Assembly: GCA_028671895.1 (NCBI GenBank)
Contig: CM053794.1
Span: forward strand, 41,680,501 to 41,744,500
Length of the DNA: 64,000 nucleotides
Reading direction: 5' to 3'
Origin: Oenanthe sinensis
Lineage: Eukaryota > Streptophyta > Magnoliopsida > Apiales > Apiaceae
Positions 11,854 to 23,498 of this stretch are shown here, piece after piece; positions within the stretch are counted from its first letter, which is position 1; every line of letters begins with the position of its first letter. The notes under the pieces were generated by a model, which worked only from the letters and a program-made list of their open reading frames with translations, made no database searches and was not told the DNA's origin. The translations under genes were made by a program, and so were the position numbers.

Positions 11854-11931
<78 letters not shown>
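11854..11931. repeat. (TA)n microsatellite
   Basis: About 39 uninterrupted TA dinucleotides lie just upstream of the presumed first exon of the gene at 13507. A shorter TA run follows at about 12061-12085. Confidence 0.95.
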
Positions 11932-11937
<6 letters not shown>

Positions 11938-12561
11938 AGTACCATCCGTATAAAATTAATTTCAAGAACTACAATCTCTCATCTTCGACTCGGAGAGTTG
12001 GAGGAGAAGAACAAGAAGAAGGTAATAATATATACATACAAATACAATACAAACAAATGTATATATATATATATATATATATATTTGATTTACGATTTTT
12101 ATTTTCCACCCAAATGTCTTGATTTACTGTGTATATCATAATTGTATGTGCCCTAATTTCAATATTGTCCCATTTTTATGCATCAAGAAGCTATATCATG
12201 AATTAAATTAGTCTAACTCTTTGTAGTTTGCTTGCAGAATTGCTAGGTGATCTTTGTTTTCGGTGTAGAATTGAGTAATATTTGGAAATAATGCCATTCT
12301 GTTGTATTCCGAAATAAATAAATAAAATTAAGCACTGTATGATGCATGAATATGCCCCCGATATTTTTTGCTGGTTTAGGACTTCTAAAATCCATTTCGG
12401 AGGAGAGGTTCGAGTTTCGTTTTTCGTCTCTGTCAAATGAGGATGTCTCCTTTCACTAGTTATATCACTATACAGGAGAAACAAATTATTACAAGTTTTG
12501 AACACATTCGATGTACAAATGTGAATTTGTAATAGCCTTTTATGTTTTAGGTTATTGCTTA

Positions 12562-13289
12562 GGTTCCGGATCTATAGCAACCATTTGCTAAATAACCGGT
12601 TTTTAACAAATCATCCCATAACCGTTGGATCATCTGTTGAACGGCCTAGATTAAAAAAAACAATTGAGCCTCGGTTAATAAGCGATATTAACCGAGGCTC
12701 GACGAGACATTATCCAAATAAAACCACCAAATTGAAGAACACGCTGTTTAGAGGTGATTCATGAGCGATTTTGAGGGGATATTGAGGCGATTTGCATCTA
12801 TTTACAACTATTTGATTGAAAGGTAGGTTGCTTCATCCAAATTCCATCGATTTATGTATGTATAACTATATGCATCGATTTTATGTGTATGTCATGTATG
12901 TATAATCATGCGTATGTATACCCCAAATTTGCGTAATCCTATGTTTATAATTTGAAATTTGGATGATATTAATGTTTGCAATTTGAAATTAGGGTTTGGA
13001 ATTGGACTTTAGGTTTGAAATTTGGATGATATTAATGTTTGCAATTTGAAATTAGGGTTTGAAATTCGAATTTAGGTTAAAATTGGGAGGCAAATAGGGC
13101 TGTTGGGAAAAGGGGACAGGACGAGCCTCGGTTATTAAGAGAGGCCCGTGCATGAGCCTCTCTTAATAACCGAGGCTCGTCGCCTTTTTTTTTTTAAATC
13201 TCAGCCGTTGAATAACTGATCCAATGGTTGTAGGATGATTTGTTAAAAACCCGTTATTTAGCAAACGATTGATGTGGATCCGGACCCGC
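12562..13289. mobile_element. Non-autonomous DNA transposon with long inverted ends and internal foldbacks
   Basis: A 728-bp insertion has inverted ends of about 95 bp: gctaaataaccggtttttaa at the left is matched by the complement of 13225-13260 at the right. The repeat ttgctta flanks it exactly (12555-12561 and 13290-13296). Each end also carries a perfect hairpin. Near 12668-12703 the stem is gagcctcggttaata (15 bp). Near 13122-13182 the stem is about 25 bp and starts acgagcctcggttatt. The middle has the repeated phrase tttggatgatattaatgttt. There is no coding capacity. The superfamily is uncertain: a 7-9 bp duplication fits hAT or Mutator-derived elements. Confidence 0.8.
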
Positions 13290-13506
13290 TTGCTTAAACA
13301 TTATAACTTGTGCTTCTTTTTTGAGACAAAGAATGTTATCTAGTATTATATGTTGATAAGTGTGTGTACTTTGTTATTTAATTGAAATGCATTATCATTC
13401 AAGTACTTGTTTTTATATAAATTTCATCTCCATGATTGTGTTTAAAGTTTAAACACTACTACAGGCTTAGAACAATCTTTCGAAGACAGCAACTGCATGA
13501 AATAAA

Positions 13507-14683
13507 ATGGATCCACGATACATCCAGGAAACGTCCAAGTAAGCCTTTGTAAATCTCTTTAATTGTACCAATGTATAGTTCTAACTTCTAATCACTGTCT
13601 AGTTCATTACAACCTCTCCATATGCATTATTAAATCCATGGAAATGAACTAAAAATTGATTAAATTTTTGTCTGAAAGATAGTTTAAGAATCAAAGTATA
13701 GTATAAATTCAGAGAAAATAGGTCAATAGTTCAGAGTTACCCATGAAACAGTCAGTGTTGGAAGTTTATCTTCTTTCAGTCGAAATATTATGCGACTAAT
13801 TGTTCTTGTCTATTTATAATCTATAGCAAGTTATTGGCTAAAGTCAAATGGATCTTACCAACTATGAGCATTAGGATATCCATAATGTAATAAGAAAGGG
13901 GGGCCGTGAGGAGGATAGTATTAAACTTTTATACATGGCATGTTTGTGTGCAGACATTTGGAAAAACAGAACGAGCTTCTGTGGGAGGCTTACAGATCAA
14001 TGACTCATGAACTGCAGAAACTTCAGGTTTGAGGAATATAGTTTACCATCTGTGCATCTGTATATATATACACACAGAGAGAAACTGAATTGCAGTTTTG
14101 ACCGTTATTAAATTTAAGTAACAACTGAAAAGCTACGTGTTTGATTATTAAGGTAGAGGAAGAAATGCTGATGCGCAAGTTTTATGAAGCCATGTCAGCT
14201 CAAGGTCTCAATAAGAAGGTGCATTTATAGCTCATAGTTCAATCGTTTTGCTGAATTTATGCTACGTCAAGGTCATAATATTGGGAAATAATTCTGTGGA
14301 ATTCAAATTTTGTGTCTGCTTATTATATTATATAATATTATATTATATAAACAAAGTTATAACCTTATTTTAGTCGTAAGTGTTGGTTTATGCTGATCCG
14401 CATTACTGCAGGAGCATAAAGGGTATGTCTTACATTTGTGTGTGAATATTTCAGCTGCATCTATTTTTTTAACTCACTTCCTTAGCATTGAACAATTTTT
14501 CTATTGCAGTCTAGTTCAAAACAAGAAATTCGATATGTCTATAGTCGACGTCCTCGAACAAAGAAAGTTCCTACTATTGAAGCTCCTTCGCAGACGTCTC
14601 TGTCAGATAATCTTACTGCTACACCTCCCACTCCTACGACTCCTGCCTTGGACCTCCCTGTTACACGAATTACACGAAGGTAA
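13507..14683 (+). CDS. Small coiled-coil protein of unknown function, 116 residues, five coding exons
   Basis: Exons 13507-13538, 13954-14026, 14153-14218, 14412-14422 and 14515-14683 join in frame to 116 residues. The protein starts MDPRYIQETSKHLEKQNELL. Residues 11-57 are rich in Glu, Lys, Leu and Gln and likely form a helix or coiled coil. A basic patch follows (YSRRPRTKK), then a Pro/Thr/Ser-rich tail ending RITRR. The last acceptor is a choice: ctag at 14511-14514 keeps the reading frame with the 11-nt exon, whereas tgcag six bases upstream does not unless the donor shifts. A CT- and AG-rich segment at about 11970-12020 ending in a GTAATA donor, with an acceptor just before 13467, suggests a 5' untranslated exon and an intron holding the transposon at 12562-13289. 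I do not recognise the family; a nuclear role is only a guess from the basic patch. Confidence 0.65.
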
Positions 14684-15327
14684 ACCCCTTGCATGAAGTT
14701 GGTCTTTGTGAATCCAATTTGGCTTGCTACTTTTGTTGATCAGGCTGGTGCTTTGGTTTTTACTTGTTAATAAGACAAGACTAGAGCAATGAAACATAGT
14801 TGAGTGTTATGAGTTATGACACAGGACTATCTGTGGAGAACCCATCAAAATACATACAACAAATTCGATTCAGAGTAACCCTAGTTTGTGCTGGATAAGT
14901 TTTATTCAGCCTTGCAACAAATGCAAGTGTAATTGATGTAGCCTTTACACGTCAAAGCCAAAACAGAGTGGTCACCCATTTCACTAGCTGTTCAAACCAC
15001 GGATTATTGAACATGTCCACTTATATATAACATAATAGCACGATTTGAGTTTCCCATATGTGTGGTTGTGTGTAATACTGGAATGTGGTAGCTGTACTCC
15101 CAAAAGTCGTCTTCTTCATGGTTGATAATAATGATACGTATTACTACGGAGGAAAGATGGTCCAAAATTCAAGAACGGTGAATGTAATATTTTGTCAATT
15201 TTATAGTCGTTCTTCTGGGATATATAAAGATGCGTTGGAAGAAATTAGCTATATACTGTAGTCAAAAATAATAAAATAAATAAAGGCAGGTAGGGCACAC
15301 CGCTTCTGTAATTAATGGAAATTTATA

Positions 15328-15728
15328 CCCTCTATCTCTATTTTTTTTATTATTTGTCATTTGACTTTTCAGTGTTTTAAACTTATAGTTGTAATTATTA
15401 TTATTTAAACTTTTTATAAATTATAATAGAAAATAAGGAACCTGTAATACATTTTAGTTAACTTTCTTCGTATCGTGAATAAAATAAATTTCATATTGTA
15501 AAAAATTGTGAATATCAAAATAGAATATTTATTAAAACACATATATTTTATGCAAAGTTATTCGAGATATATATTAGGTTTCTTATTCTCATTATAATAT
15601 TAATTATAAACTTTTATTCAAAAATTAATAATTTAAAAATAATAGTTATAATTACAAAGTCAAAACTCTTTAAAAGCACTTTAATTGTGTAGAAAAGTCG
15701 AATGATAAATTTAAAAAAATAATATTAG
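15328..15728. mobile_element. Possible Stowaway-like MITE
   Basis: The left end reads tttattatttgtcatttgac and the complement of the right end reads aaatttatcattcgactttt, an inverted pair of 20-30 bp, with TA at both flanks. The outermost bases match poorly, so the exact ends are uncertain. It is non-coding. Confidence 0.35.
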
Positions 15729-15730
15729 TA

Positions 15731-15950
15731 CTCTCTCCGTTCCTAATTAATTGTCCTTTTTTAAAATTTTATGCATATTAATAAACTTTAAATGTTAGTT
15801 GGCTTATTTTCCCTTCATTCCCGTGATTAATGTATTAAGTTTATAAGTATAGTGAAATAAATGAGGGTATTAGTGGAAAAAGTACCATATTTTTGTATTG
15901 ATTAAAGATTTTTGCATTGATCAAAGAGATGAACAATTAAAATGGGATTT
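15731..15950. mobile_element. Possible partial Stowaway-like MITE
   Basis: It starts with ctctctccgttcctaattaa directly after TA, the usual Stowaway terminus. Near 15930-15950, gaacaattaaaatgggattt resembles the inverted end but lacks the final ggacggag, so the right end is probably lost. Confidence 0.4.
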
Positions 15951-17213
15951 TTTTTCCCAACCGGTCATTGTTTACATAATTAAGTCAATTGTGAATTTTT
16001 GTATATGCTTTACTGAATTTATATACCCTAGTTTCTCTATGCATCTATCCCTGTACAGTATATTATTATTGAAATGTGAAATCACAGAATCCTAGATTTT
16101 GTTGGTCAAAAAATAATCGTCCAGGTAAAAACGAGAAGATACTGAAACATAAGTGTGTGTGTGTGTGTGAATTCTATGTAATTCATGGTCTTCCGCACGT
16201 TTTAATGAAGAGATGAGAAGAACATGGACAAGCCAGCAACTACATTTCATTTCATTTATAAAAAAAAAAGAGAGAGAGAGGTTAAATAAACATGCAACTC
16301 TCGTCAACAAAACAATGATATACACATCAGTGATCTAGAACATGAATTGATTCACAAATGTAATTGGAAAAAAACATGGAAAACACTAATTTAGAAATAA
16401 GTATTACAAACAAATTATGATATTTTCACCGATTAAATTGATAAATTTACAAAATCAAAAAGTGGGTGTAACAGAGTTAGAATTATCATTTTACGATTAA
16501 AACTTATACATTTAATTTATTAAAATTAATATTTATCATAATCAATATTTGAAAAATGGTTTGTTTTATTTGAACAATCTTGATTTTTTGTAAAATGAGT
16601 CATATCAGTAGGATGTAGGCTCGTGATAAGATTAAGATCATATTAGTAGTTGATGAGTGTATTATCAATTACACAAAACCATTAATCATCAAATAGTACT
16701 ATAGTAGTATTTCAGAAATACCCGATATCCTATGTGCGGATAAAACAATGATTAGCCACAAGTAATAACCAAGATCTAAACAGCTTAATCATTTATTTTT
16801 AAGGATAATAAAAAAGAAACCATTAATCACAAGGTACAAAAAGTCAAAAATTAAATACTTAGCAAGTACACAGAGATTGTTTAAGACCAGTCAACTTTAG
16901 ACAATTCTATCCACTTTCCTCTCAATTTACACCCCTCCAACAAACAACCAATACTACTAATATTATATACATTACACACACTGCGTGTATGTATAGATGC
17001 TGCATACATCCCTCTGTTAACTGACCACTTCCTTATCTTTAAAATTTCCCAATAAATTAAATATAAATACATAACTTTAAACTTTTATTTATATGAGTGT
17101 TTAATTTATGTATTATATTCACACCCTTCTCTCTCTTACTCTCTCTCTAGAAATTGGGTTGGGATCAGTTTCTTCACGATTCACATACTCATTCTCTCTC
17201 TACAACAAACATC

Positions 17214-20200
17214 ATGTCGTCGTCGTCGTCGTCGTCGCAGCACCAGAAAAAATCGCTTCTTTCGCGGCGGTCGTTCTCGTTCACGATCTCTAAATCGCTG
17301 CGCGATTTCAGATTCTCGCAGCCGGTGCATAGTAGCAATGATCGCCGTGACGAAGATCGCCGGACCGGCGCAGATCTGTCGGAAAGTTCGGATCTTGCGT
17401 CGTCCGATGGAGTTTCGTGGTCGACAATGTTGCCGGAGCTACTCGGAGAGATTATTCGGCGGTTAGAAGATAGCGAAGATCGCTGGCCTCAGCGACGAAA
17501 CCTCGTCGTTTGTGGTTGCGTCTGTAAAAGGTGGAGAGAGATTACCAAAGATATCGTTACGTCGCCGCTTCAGAGTGGCAAGATCACTTTCCCTTCTTGT
17601 CTTAAACAGGTGTTCAATTTAATTTAATTTAATTTTTATATATTATGTTGTTTATTAGATTTATCTAATTTTAAATCTGATTGTTAAATTGTTTATTGGA
17701 AATTTTGATTTTGTTTTTGTTTTTGTTTGATGAATATGCAGTTTTGGCTGAAATGTGTGTCAGTTTATGTATGGAATTTTGTATTGGTTGTGTTATATTT
17801 TGAGTGTATAATAATGTAGCTGAATATGTGAAATTGTGCATTTCGAAGATAGAATGAAAGTTAGGTTGTGGACATGGTGAGGAAAATTTGGTATACCGAC
17901 CTTTTGGAGTTCTAAACAAGTCATGTTTTACCTATATGATTATAAGTGTGATAGAGAACATTACTACATGTTAACAGTTTTAACCTTTGACATTTGAGTA
18001 ATTGAGTGCAGTACTGTAAATTTGGAAGACAGTATTTGTTTGGATGGGTTAAGTAACTATCTATGTGACTATGTCACACGAAGGATATAGTAATTATTCA
18101 CATAAGCTCTTCCGGTAAATTTGGCTTAGATTTTGTTGCGGAGCTGTCAGCAAGTAGTAGCAGTGGATGGTAACTGTAATCGTTACTGGTTATTGTTCCC
18201 TTGGTTGCAGATTCAAAACCTTGTGCATATTATCATATCCTCATTTATTATAGGTGTTTAAGATATGTTTTGTTGTAGAATTTGTAAGAGAAATGTGAAA
18301 TCGGACATCATGAACAAAATATGTAAACATAATAGCTGAGGACTTAAACGTGGAATGGTATATATACTCTTTGGAGTTTTAACCCAATTGTTTTTGTTTA
18401 TGTAGAACTGACATTAAATATTCTTGTAATTATTAGACTATGTTTAGTTTTTGATGAGTAACTATGTTTTTTGGTTATTTGTTACTCTCTATTGCAGCCT
18501 GCTCCTCGTGAACTTCCACTTCAATGTCTAATAAAAAGAAACAAGAAGAATGGGATCTTTTACCTTTCACTTGCCCTTACCCCTTGTAAGTCTCTTTCGA
18601 TGCATCGTCCAGCTGTTCATATCATATGTGACAACAATCCTGGTTTTCTGTTTGTTTAAGTATTTGCGGCTAATATTGTTAGTGAACTCTGTTATTTCAG
18701 TTCAGTAGATTATTTAGCAAACTTCTTAGGTTGTCTTTCTAATGTTGGTGTGTTTATGAGTAACTAAAAAGGTTTCTATAGTAAGTACTCTCCCAGGAAA
18801 CTTAGTACAATTTAAGATATTCCCTGAATGGGTACAATCAGGATTTTTAACTATATCATTTGGACCAAAAATATAATGCTCATTATACATTCGTTCCAAC
18901 CCTTAATCCTCTTTTCAAACATCCCTCTTTAAAATCCTTTTGCCGTGGTTATCTGCTCATTTGACCTATATGTATGTATGTATGTGTGTGTGTGTGTGTG
19001 TGTGTATAATCCATTGACTATAGACTAATGTCATTCTTTGTGTGACGAAGAAAAACTTTTTAAGACAGAAATCTTTTGCATTTTCAGCAAATAAAGTTGA
19101 AATCTTACTCTGAAATTTTCGCTAATTTCCCTTGAGGTAGATATTCGCTGGCTTTAGTTCTACAGACTTAATTGAGTGTAACCATTATTTTCTGATGTTT
19201 CATTTTGCAGCATTTACAGATAAGGGGAAATTTCTATTGGCAGCACGTAGGTACAGGCACGGAGCTAGCACTGAGTACATTATATCTCTTGATGCTGATG
19301 ACCTATCCCAGGGAAGCAATGCATATGTTGGTAAATTAAGGTGAGGCTTTTTGCTACCAATGGAAAATGATGGGCAGTTACATTTTTTCTATAAAACAGT
19401 TATATTTTATGGTGCTTTTTCTCGGTAACGTTGTCTCTTTTTTTTTTTGTTTGAGGAAATATTGATCATTCTTCTATTTTATGAAAGTCTTTGCTGCAGT
19501 TACTATTGATGCACTATTCCTGATTTAGTTTTGGACGTGTTATTCTTCACTAAATTTTGGTGTTGAGATTGTCTGCCTAGTGCCTAGTGTCCGAGTTTAG
19601 GAATATTATGTTTATGTCTACCGCTGTCATGCTCTGAATCATGTGCCTAATTTATTTCAGAGTGTGAAACCATCTGTTCTGGACTTCAAGTTCACAAATT
19701 AGAATAAATTAAGCGGTATTTTAGTTTAGTCATATTTTTATTTAATAACCTTTACTAGGTCATCATATACAATAGTTAGTACATGGACGAGAATTGTAAG
19801 TTCGTTGCATTCCAGGGTGACGTGTAAAACCATCTTAATTTGCCTCAATATCCCAGGGAGGCTTTTCTGTACTATTCAAAACATTAATTTTGTGTTATTC
19901 CATGTAAGTTGGCAACAACTGCATCTCTATTAGTTAGAGTGTTGTTCTTTGTTGTATAAGTTAGACAAAATTATTTGCTAGGTAGCATAATGTGTAAGGT
20001 ATAACACGTGGACTGAAGTAATATACGGAGTAATAGATACACTTGAAGGTGCCTTCCCTTATTCCAGTAAGTATTAATTTTTCTTTCTTTTCTCTTTCTT
20101 CAAGAGATTAGTAAGACATTAATGCTTAATAACAGTGTTGTGTTCAGCACTCTAGCCTAAAATTCCTTATTGATATGTGTGTATGCGGTTTTTGGTCTCT

Positions 20201-20972
20201 CGGAAGAATTGAGTTGCAAGTTGGTTGAATCTAGAATTTGCATTTTGTATACTTCTCTTATATGCTTTAATGAAGGGTAGTGTACTGGCGTACTACTAGT
20301 ATATAAAGAAATGTATCATCGTTGGAAAAAGTTTCTGTGGGGAAAAAATATTTACGGTTATACTGATGTTTAAAATTATGATTTTCATGCAGTTCGGATT
20401 TCCTTGGAACCAACTTTACTATCTATGATAGCAAGCCTCCTCACAGTGGTGCAAAGCCATCAACCAGTAGAGGTGGCCGTCGTTTTGCAAGCAAGCAAAT
20501 AAGTCCCCAAGTTCCTGCAGGGAATTTTGAGGTTGGAAAGGTCTCGTACAAGTTTAATTTGTTAAAATCAAGAGGCCCTAGGAGGATGATATGTTCACTC
20601 AAATGCCCATGTTCAGATGGAACTGCAGCTCACAGACCTGAGGATGATTTTAGAATAAAGATGCCAGATTCTGCTGCTGCTTTTGGGCAAACAGCTTTAA
20701 GAAATAAAGCTCCAAGGTGGCATGAGCACTTGCAATGCTGGTGCTTAAATTTCCATGGTCGGGTGACAGTTGCATCAGTGAAGAACTTCCAACTAGTTGC
20801 AACATTAGATCAAAGCCAGCCTGGAGGGAAAGGTGATGAGGAAACGGTTCTCCTGCAATTTGGAAAAGTAGGGGATGATACTTTTACGATGGATTACAGG
20901 CAGCCGTTGTCAGCGTTTCAGGCATTTGCAATTTGTCTAACCAGTTTCGGTACAAAACTGGCATGCGAATAA
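17214..20972 (+). CDS. Tubby-like F-box protein, 397 residues
   Basis: Plant tubby-like proteins bind membrane phosphoinositides through the tubby barrel and SCF ubiquitin-ligase components through the F-box. Exons 17214-17609, 18498-18585, 19211-19340 and 20393-20972 join in frame to 397 residues, close to the usual length. Residues 2-8 are seven serines, encoded by TCG repeats. Residues about 67-112 are the F-box (TMLPELLGEIIRRLEDSE, then CVCKRWREI). The tubby domain follows from about residue 132, with YRHGASTEYIISLD, SDFLGTNFTIYD, PRRMICSLKCP, APRWHEHLQCWCLNFHGRVT and the typical end SFGTKLACE. The start is the first ATG (atcATGTCG) after a CT-rich 5' UTR. No disruption is seen. The exact family member (TULP5- or TULP2/6-like) cannot be set without a tree. 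Confidence 0.95.
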
Positions 20973-22008
20973 TTTATTTCCTCTTGTATGTAACTGTTCA
21001 CTAATTATGACAAGCTTGTGTTAATGTAAAAACACTATGTTTTTTTAGAGGAACTCAGTACTTTTGGGTGGTTTTGTTTTGGTCGATGAAATGTAAATAC
21101 ATCATACTGTGATAAATGCTTTGCGTTGGTGTAGATTGTAATGTAGGAGTAATATTTGTGCCTCCAAATCTAAAATGTATTTGGGAATTTTATGTTAGTA
21201 TGTATGTGTCCTTGGGATGATGACTTCAGGAACGTTATCAAAAGAAAGAGGTGGTTTTGTGAGGAGCAAGAGGTAACAATAAACAACTGTGTGAAAAATA
21301 ATGAATGGCAAGAGGTAACAATAAAGAAATATCTATACATTACTACACAATGTACTCTTCTTTGAAATCAGATAAACACTTCTTGGAAATCTGCAATGGC
21401 AGGCACCTCCCACGGGTTTAGGCACTACTGTGAACCGCTTACAATTACTTTCTGAAAGATACATATTTATCCTTTGCTTTCAACATCTCTTCTTTTTTTC
21501 CCAAAAAAAAAAAAGCACCCTACAGTATATAATCCCCTTTTTTGTCAAATTTTGAAAGGCTCTCCCCAGCACTCACAAAATCACCATACATTTCAAGGTC
21601 CCAATAACAATTAGATATATTAGTAGGCCAAACACCTCGAGAATAGGCTTGCAAATATTGACCATCATAATTTACAAACATGCAGACCATAAATTATAAT
21701 TCCTACAAACCACTTGAGAAAACATAAGAAACAAATCATAAGGTGCATAAATCCTCCAAATAAACATGTTCCAATTTTTTCATAGGTTAAAACCAGATTC
21801 ACTTCGCACAAGTAAAACCACGTTCATCGTTAAAACCAGATTCACTTTGCACAAGTAAAACCACGTTCATTATGACTATTACCTACCGACAACATGATCG
21901 AACACCGAGTACTTAAAAACTAGGGAAGAGATAAGTTTGTACATTCCACCACTTCTTAAGACACCAAAGGACTTTGGACCTGTCACAAAGACAATCCATA
22001 CGCCTGAA
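20973..22008. other. Convergent intergenic region between the tubby-like gene and MBF1
   Basis: The 3' ends of the two genes face each other here. There are no recognisable genes. The interval holds both 3' UTRs, poly-A/T tracts and the 43-bp tandem repeat at 21787-21872. Confidence 0.6.
21787..21872. repeat. 43-bp tandem repeat, two copies
   Basis: The unit starting ttaaaaccagattcactt (21787-21829) is repeated at 21830-21872 with one visible difference (cttcgcac versus ctttgcac). It lies just beyond the 3' end of MBF1. Confidence 0.9.
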
Positions 22009-23498
22009 TTACTTCTTTCCACGCAGTTTTGCACCAAGGGCCCTCTCCAACTTGGTGATTATCTGCTGATTTGGTATAGCTTTTCCAGATTCATACTCTT
22101 GTATAACTTGGGGTTTCTCATTTATCATCTGCAGCGCACATAAAGAGTAAACTTATGGTTAACTTTCCTTCTACACAAGATTGAGAAAACTCGTTTGAGC
22201 AGGAGTAGCGACCGTATCATCACTAATTATTTATTCTAAAGAGAGAGAGGGTAATACCTGAGCAAGTTGAGCCTGGGTGAGTTTCTTTTCGTTCCGAGCA
22301 TGCATAATGGCTTTCTTCAATTCAGTTGGTACCTTTTCATCTGAGCATCTCGGATAATTAGATGAAAAGCAAGCTATTAGATACCTCAGCTGTATCACAG
22401 CAATAAGCAATAGCAGAAAAAACAGCTGCATAAATATAGACAAGCTAGAGACACATTGATACAACTGACTCCGCCTTAAAAGCTTCAAGAGCTATTTGTG
22501 AACTTGGTATAAATTTGACATCGTTTATCAAGTGGATAACAAATGGAATAGATGGAGAATATAACTCCCATCAACATATAAAGAGGGAGATATAGGATAG
22601 TTGGAAAAATAAAATGGAATTTGAGTTCAGAAATGACTATTCCGTCAAAGTGGAACTTCAATTTTACTTAATTTATTTGATTGAAAGAATTTTCAAACCA
22701 TGCTTGTGTAGAGAGATAAATAAACTGAATAGCACGGCTTTCTGCTACATGGTGTTGGTGTCTAAGTCCAACTAAATAAGTAATAATTGGACAAGTGAAA
22801 GAAGCATAAAAGAAAAGAAACAATCAAGAGAAAACAATTTTCGAGGCCAAGACATAGAAGTTGGTATTTATAAATTTCTAACACTTACGAGCGAGATTTT
22901 CAGTGTCTTCGTCCAGCTTCCTGGTGTTCAAAGATGTACCACTGGAGGCGGCCTTGTTTGAGCCAGCAGTTGCTGCAATATTAAGAAGATCCCATCTTAC
23001 ACAAAATATCTAATTATTTTAAATCTACGCAAACAACAATGCACCACAAACAATAAGATTTAAATAAATTGCACCCAGATAATAGGATCTCCATATATTA
23101 CGCACCAGCCGATATATGAACTCAACTAATTTTTCAGCTACATGGATGATTTTCATAAATTCATCATCCCTAATTTGTTATCATTTATTTAAAGTTTTTA
23201 ATGATGCGTCCATTAATTAATAACAGATTCTTATTAATATGAAATATATTTGAATAAGCCCTATTATCATCAATCATGAGTATCATCATAATAGATAAAA
23301 GGAATTAGATCGAAACAGTAGATCAAACAGATCCGAAGGATAAATCAAAACCCTAACTAATTAACCTTTCTTGACGGTTTCGATCTCGGCGCCGGCACGA
23401 CGGGCGGCGTTGACGGCCTTTTCATCCTTACGAGCGGCGGCGGTGGGAGCTTTCTTGCGGATCACAACAGGTTCCCAGTCTTGAACAATCCCTGCCAT
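22009..23498 (-). CDS. MBF1: Multiprotein-bridging factor 1 (MBF1a/b type), 139 residues
   Basis: MBF1 is a transcriptional coactivator that bridges TBP and bZIP-type regulators. Exons 23498-23366, 22972-22889, 22340-22258 and 22128-22009 join in frame to 139 residues. The N-terminal MBF1 domain starts MAGIVQDWEPVVIRKKAPTA and includes KDEKAVNAARRAGAEIETVKK. A Ser/Ala-rich linker follows. The C-terminal Cro/C1-type helix-turn-helix runs from about residue 85, with VPTELKKAIMHARNEKKLTQ, MINEKPQVIQEYESGKAIPN, KLERALGAKLRGKK and stop. The length and the RGKK end fit the constitutive MBF1a/b type rather than the longer heat-induced MBF1c. A CT repeat (ctctctctctctctctctc) lies just upstream of the ATG. 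No defects are seen. Confidence 0.95.

Larger units (their letters stand above)
14684..17213. other. Intergenic region with eroded MITE-like sequence
   Basis: No gene is recognised. It contains the putative MITEs at 15328-15950, a short CA/TG run near 16147-16170, and, from about 17090, pyrimidine-rich DNA (ctctctcttactctctctct) just upstream of the tubby-like gene that probably belongs to its promoter or 5' UTR. Confidence 0.5.
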
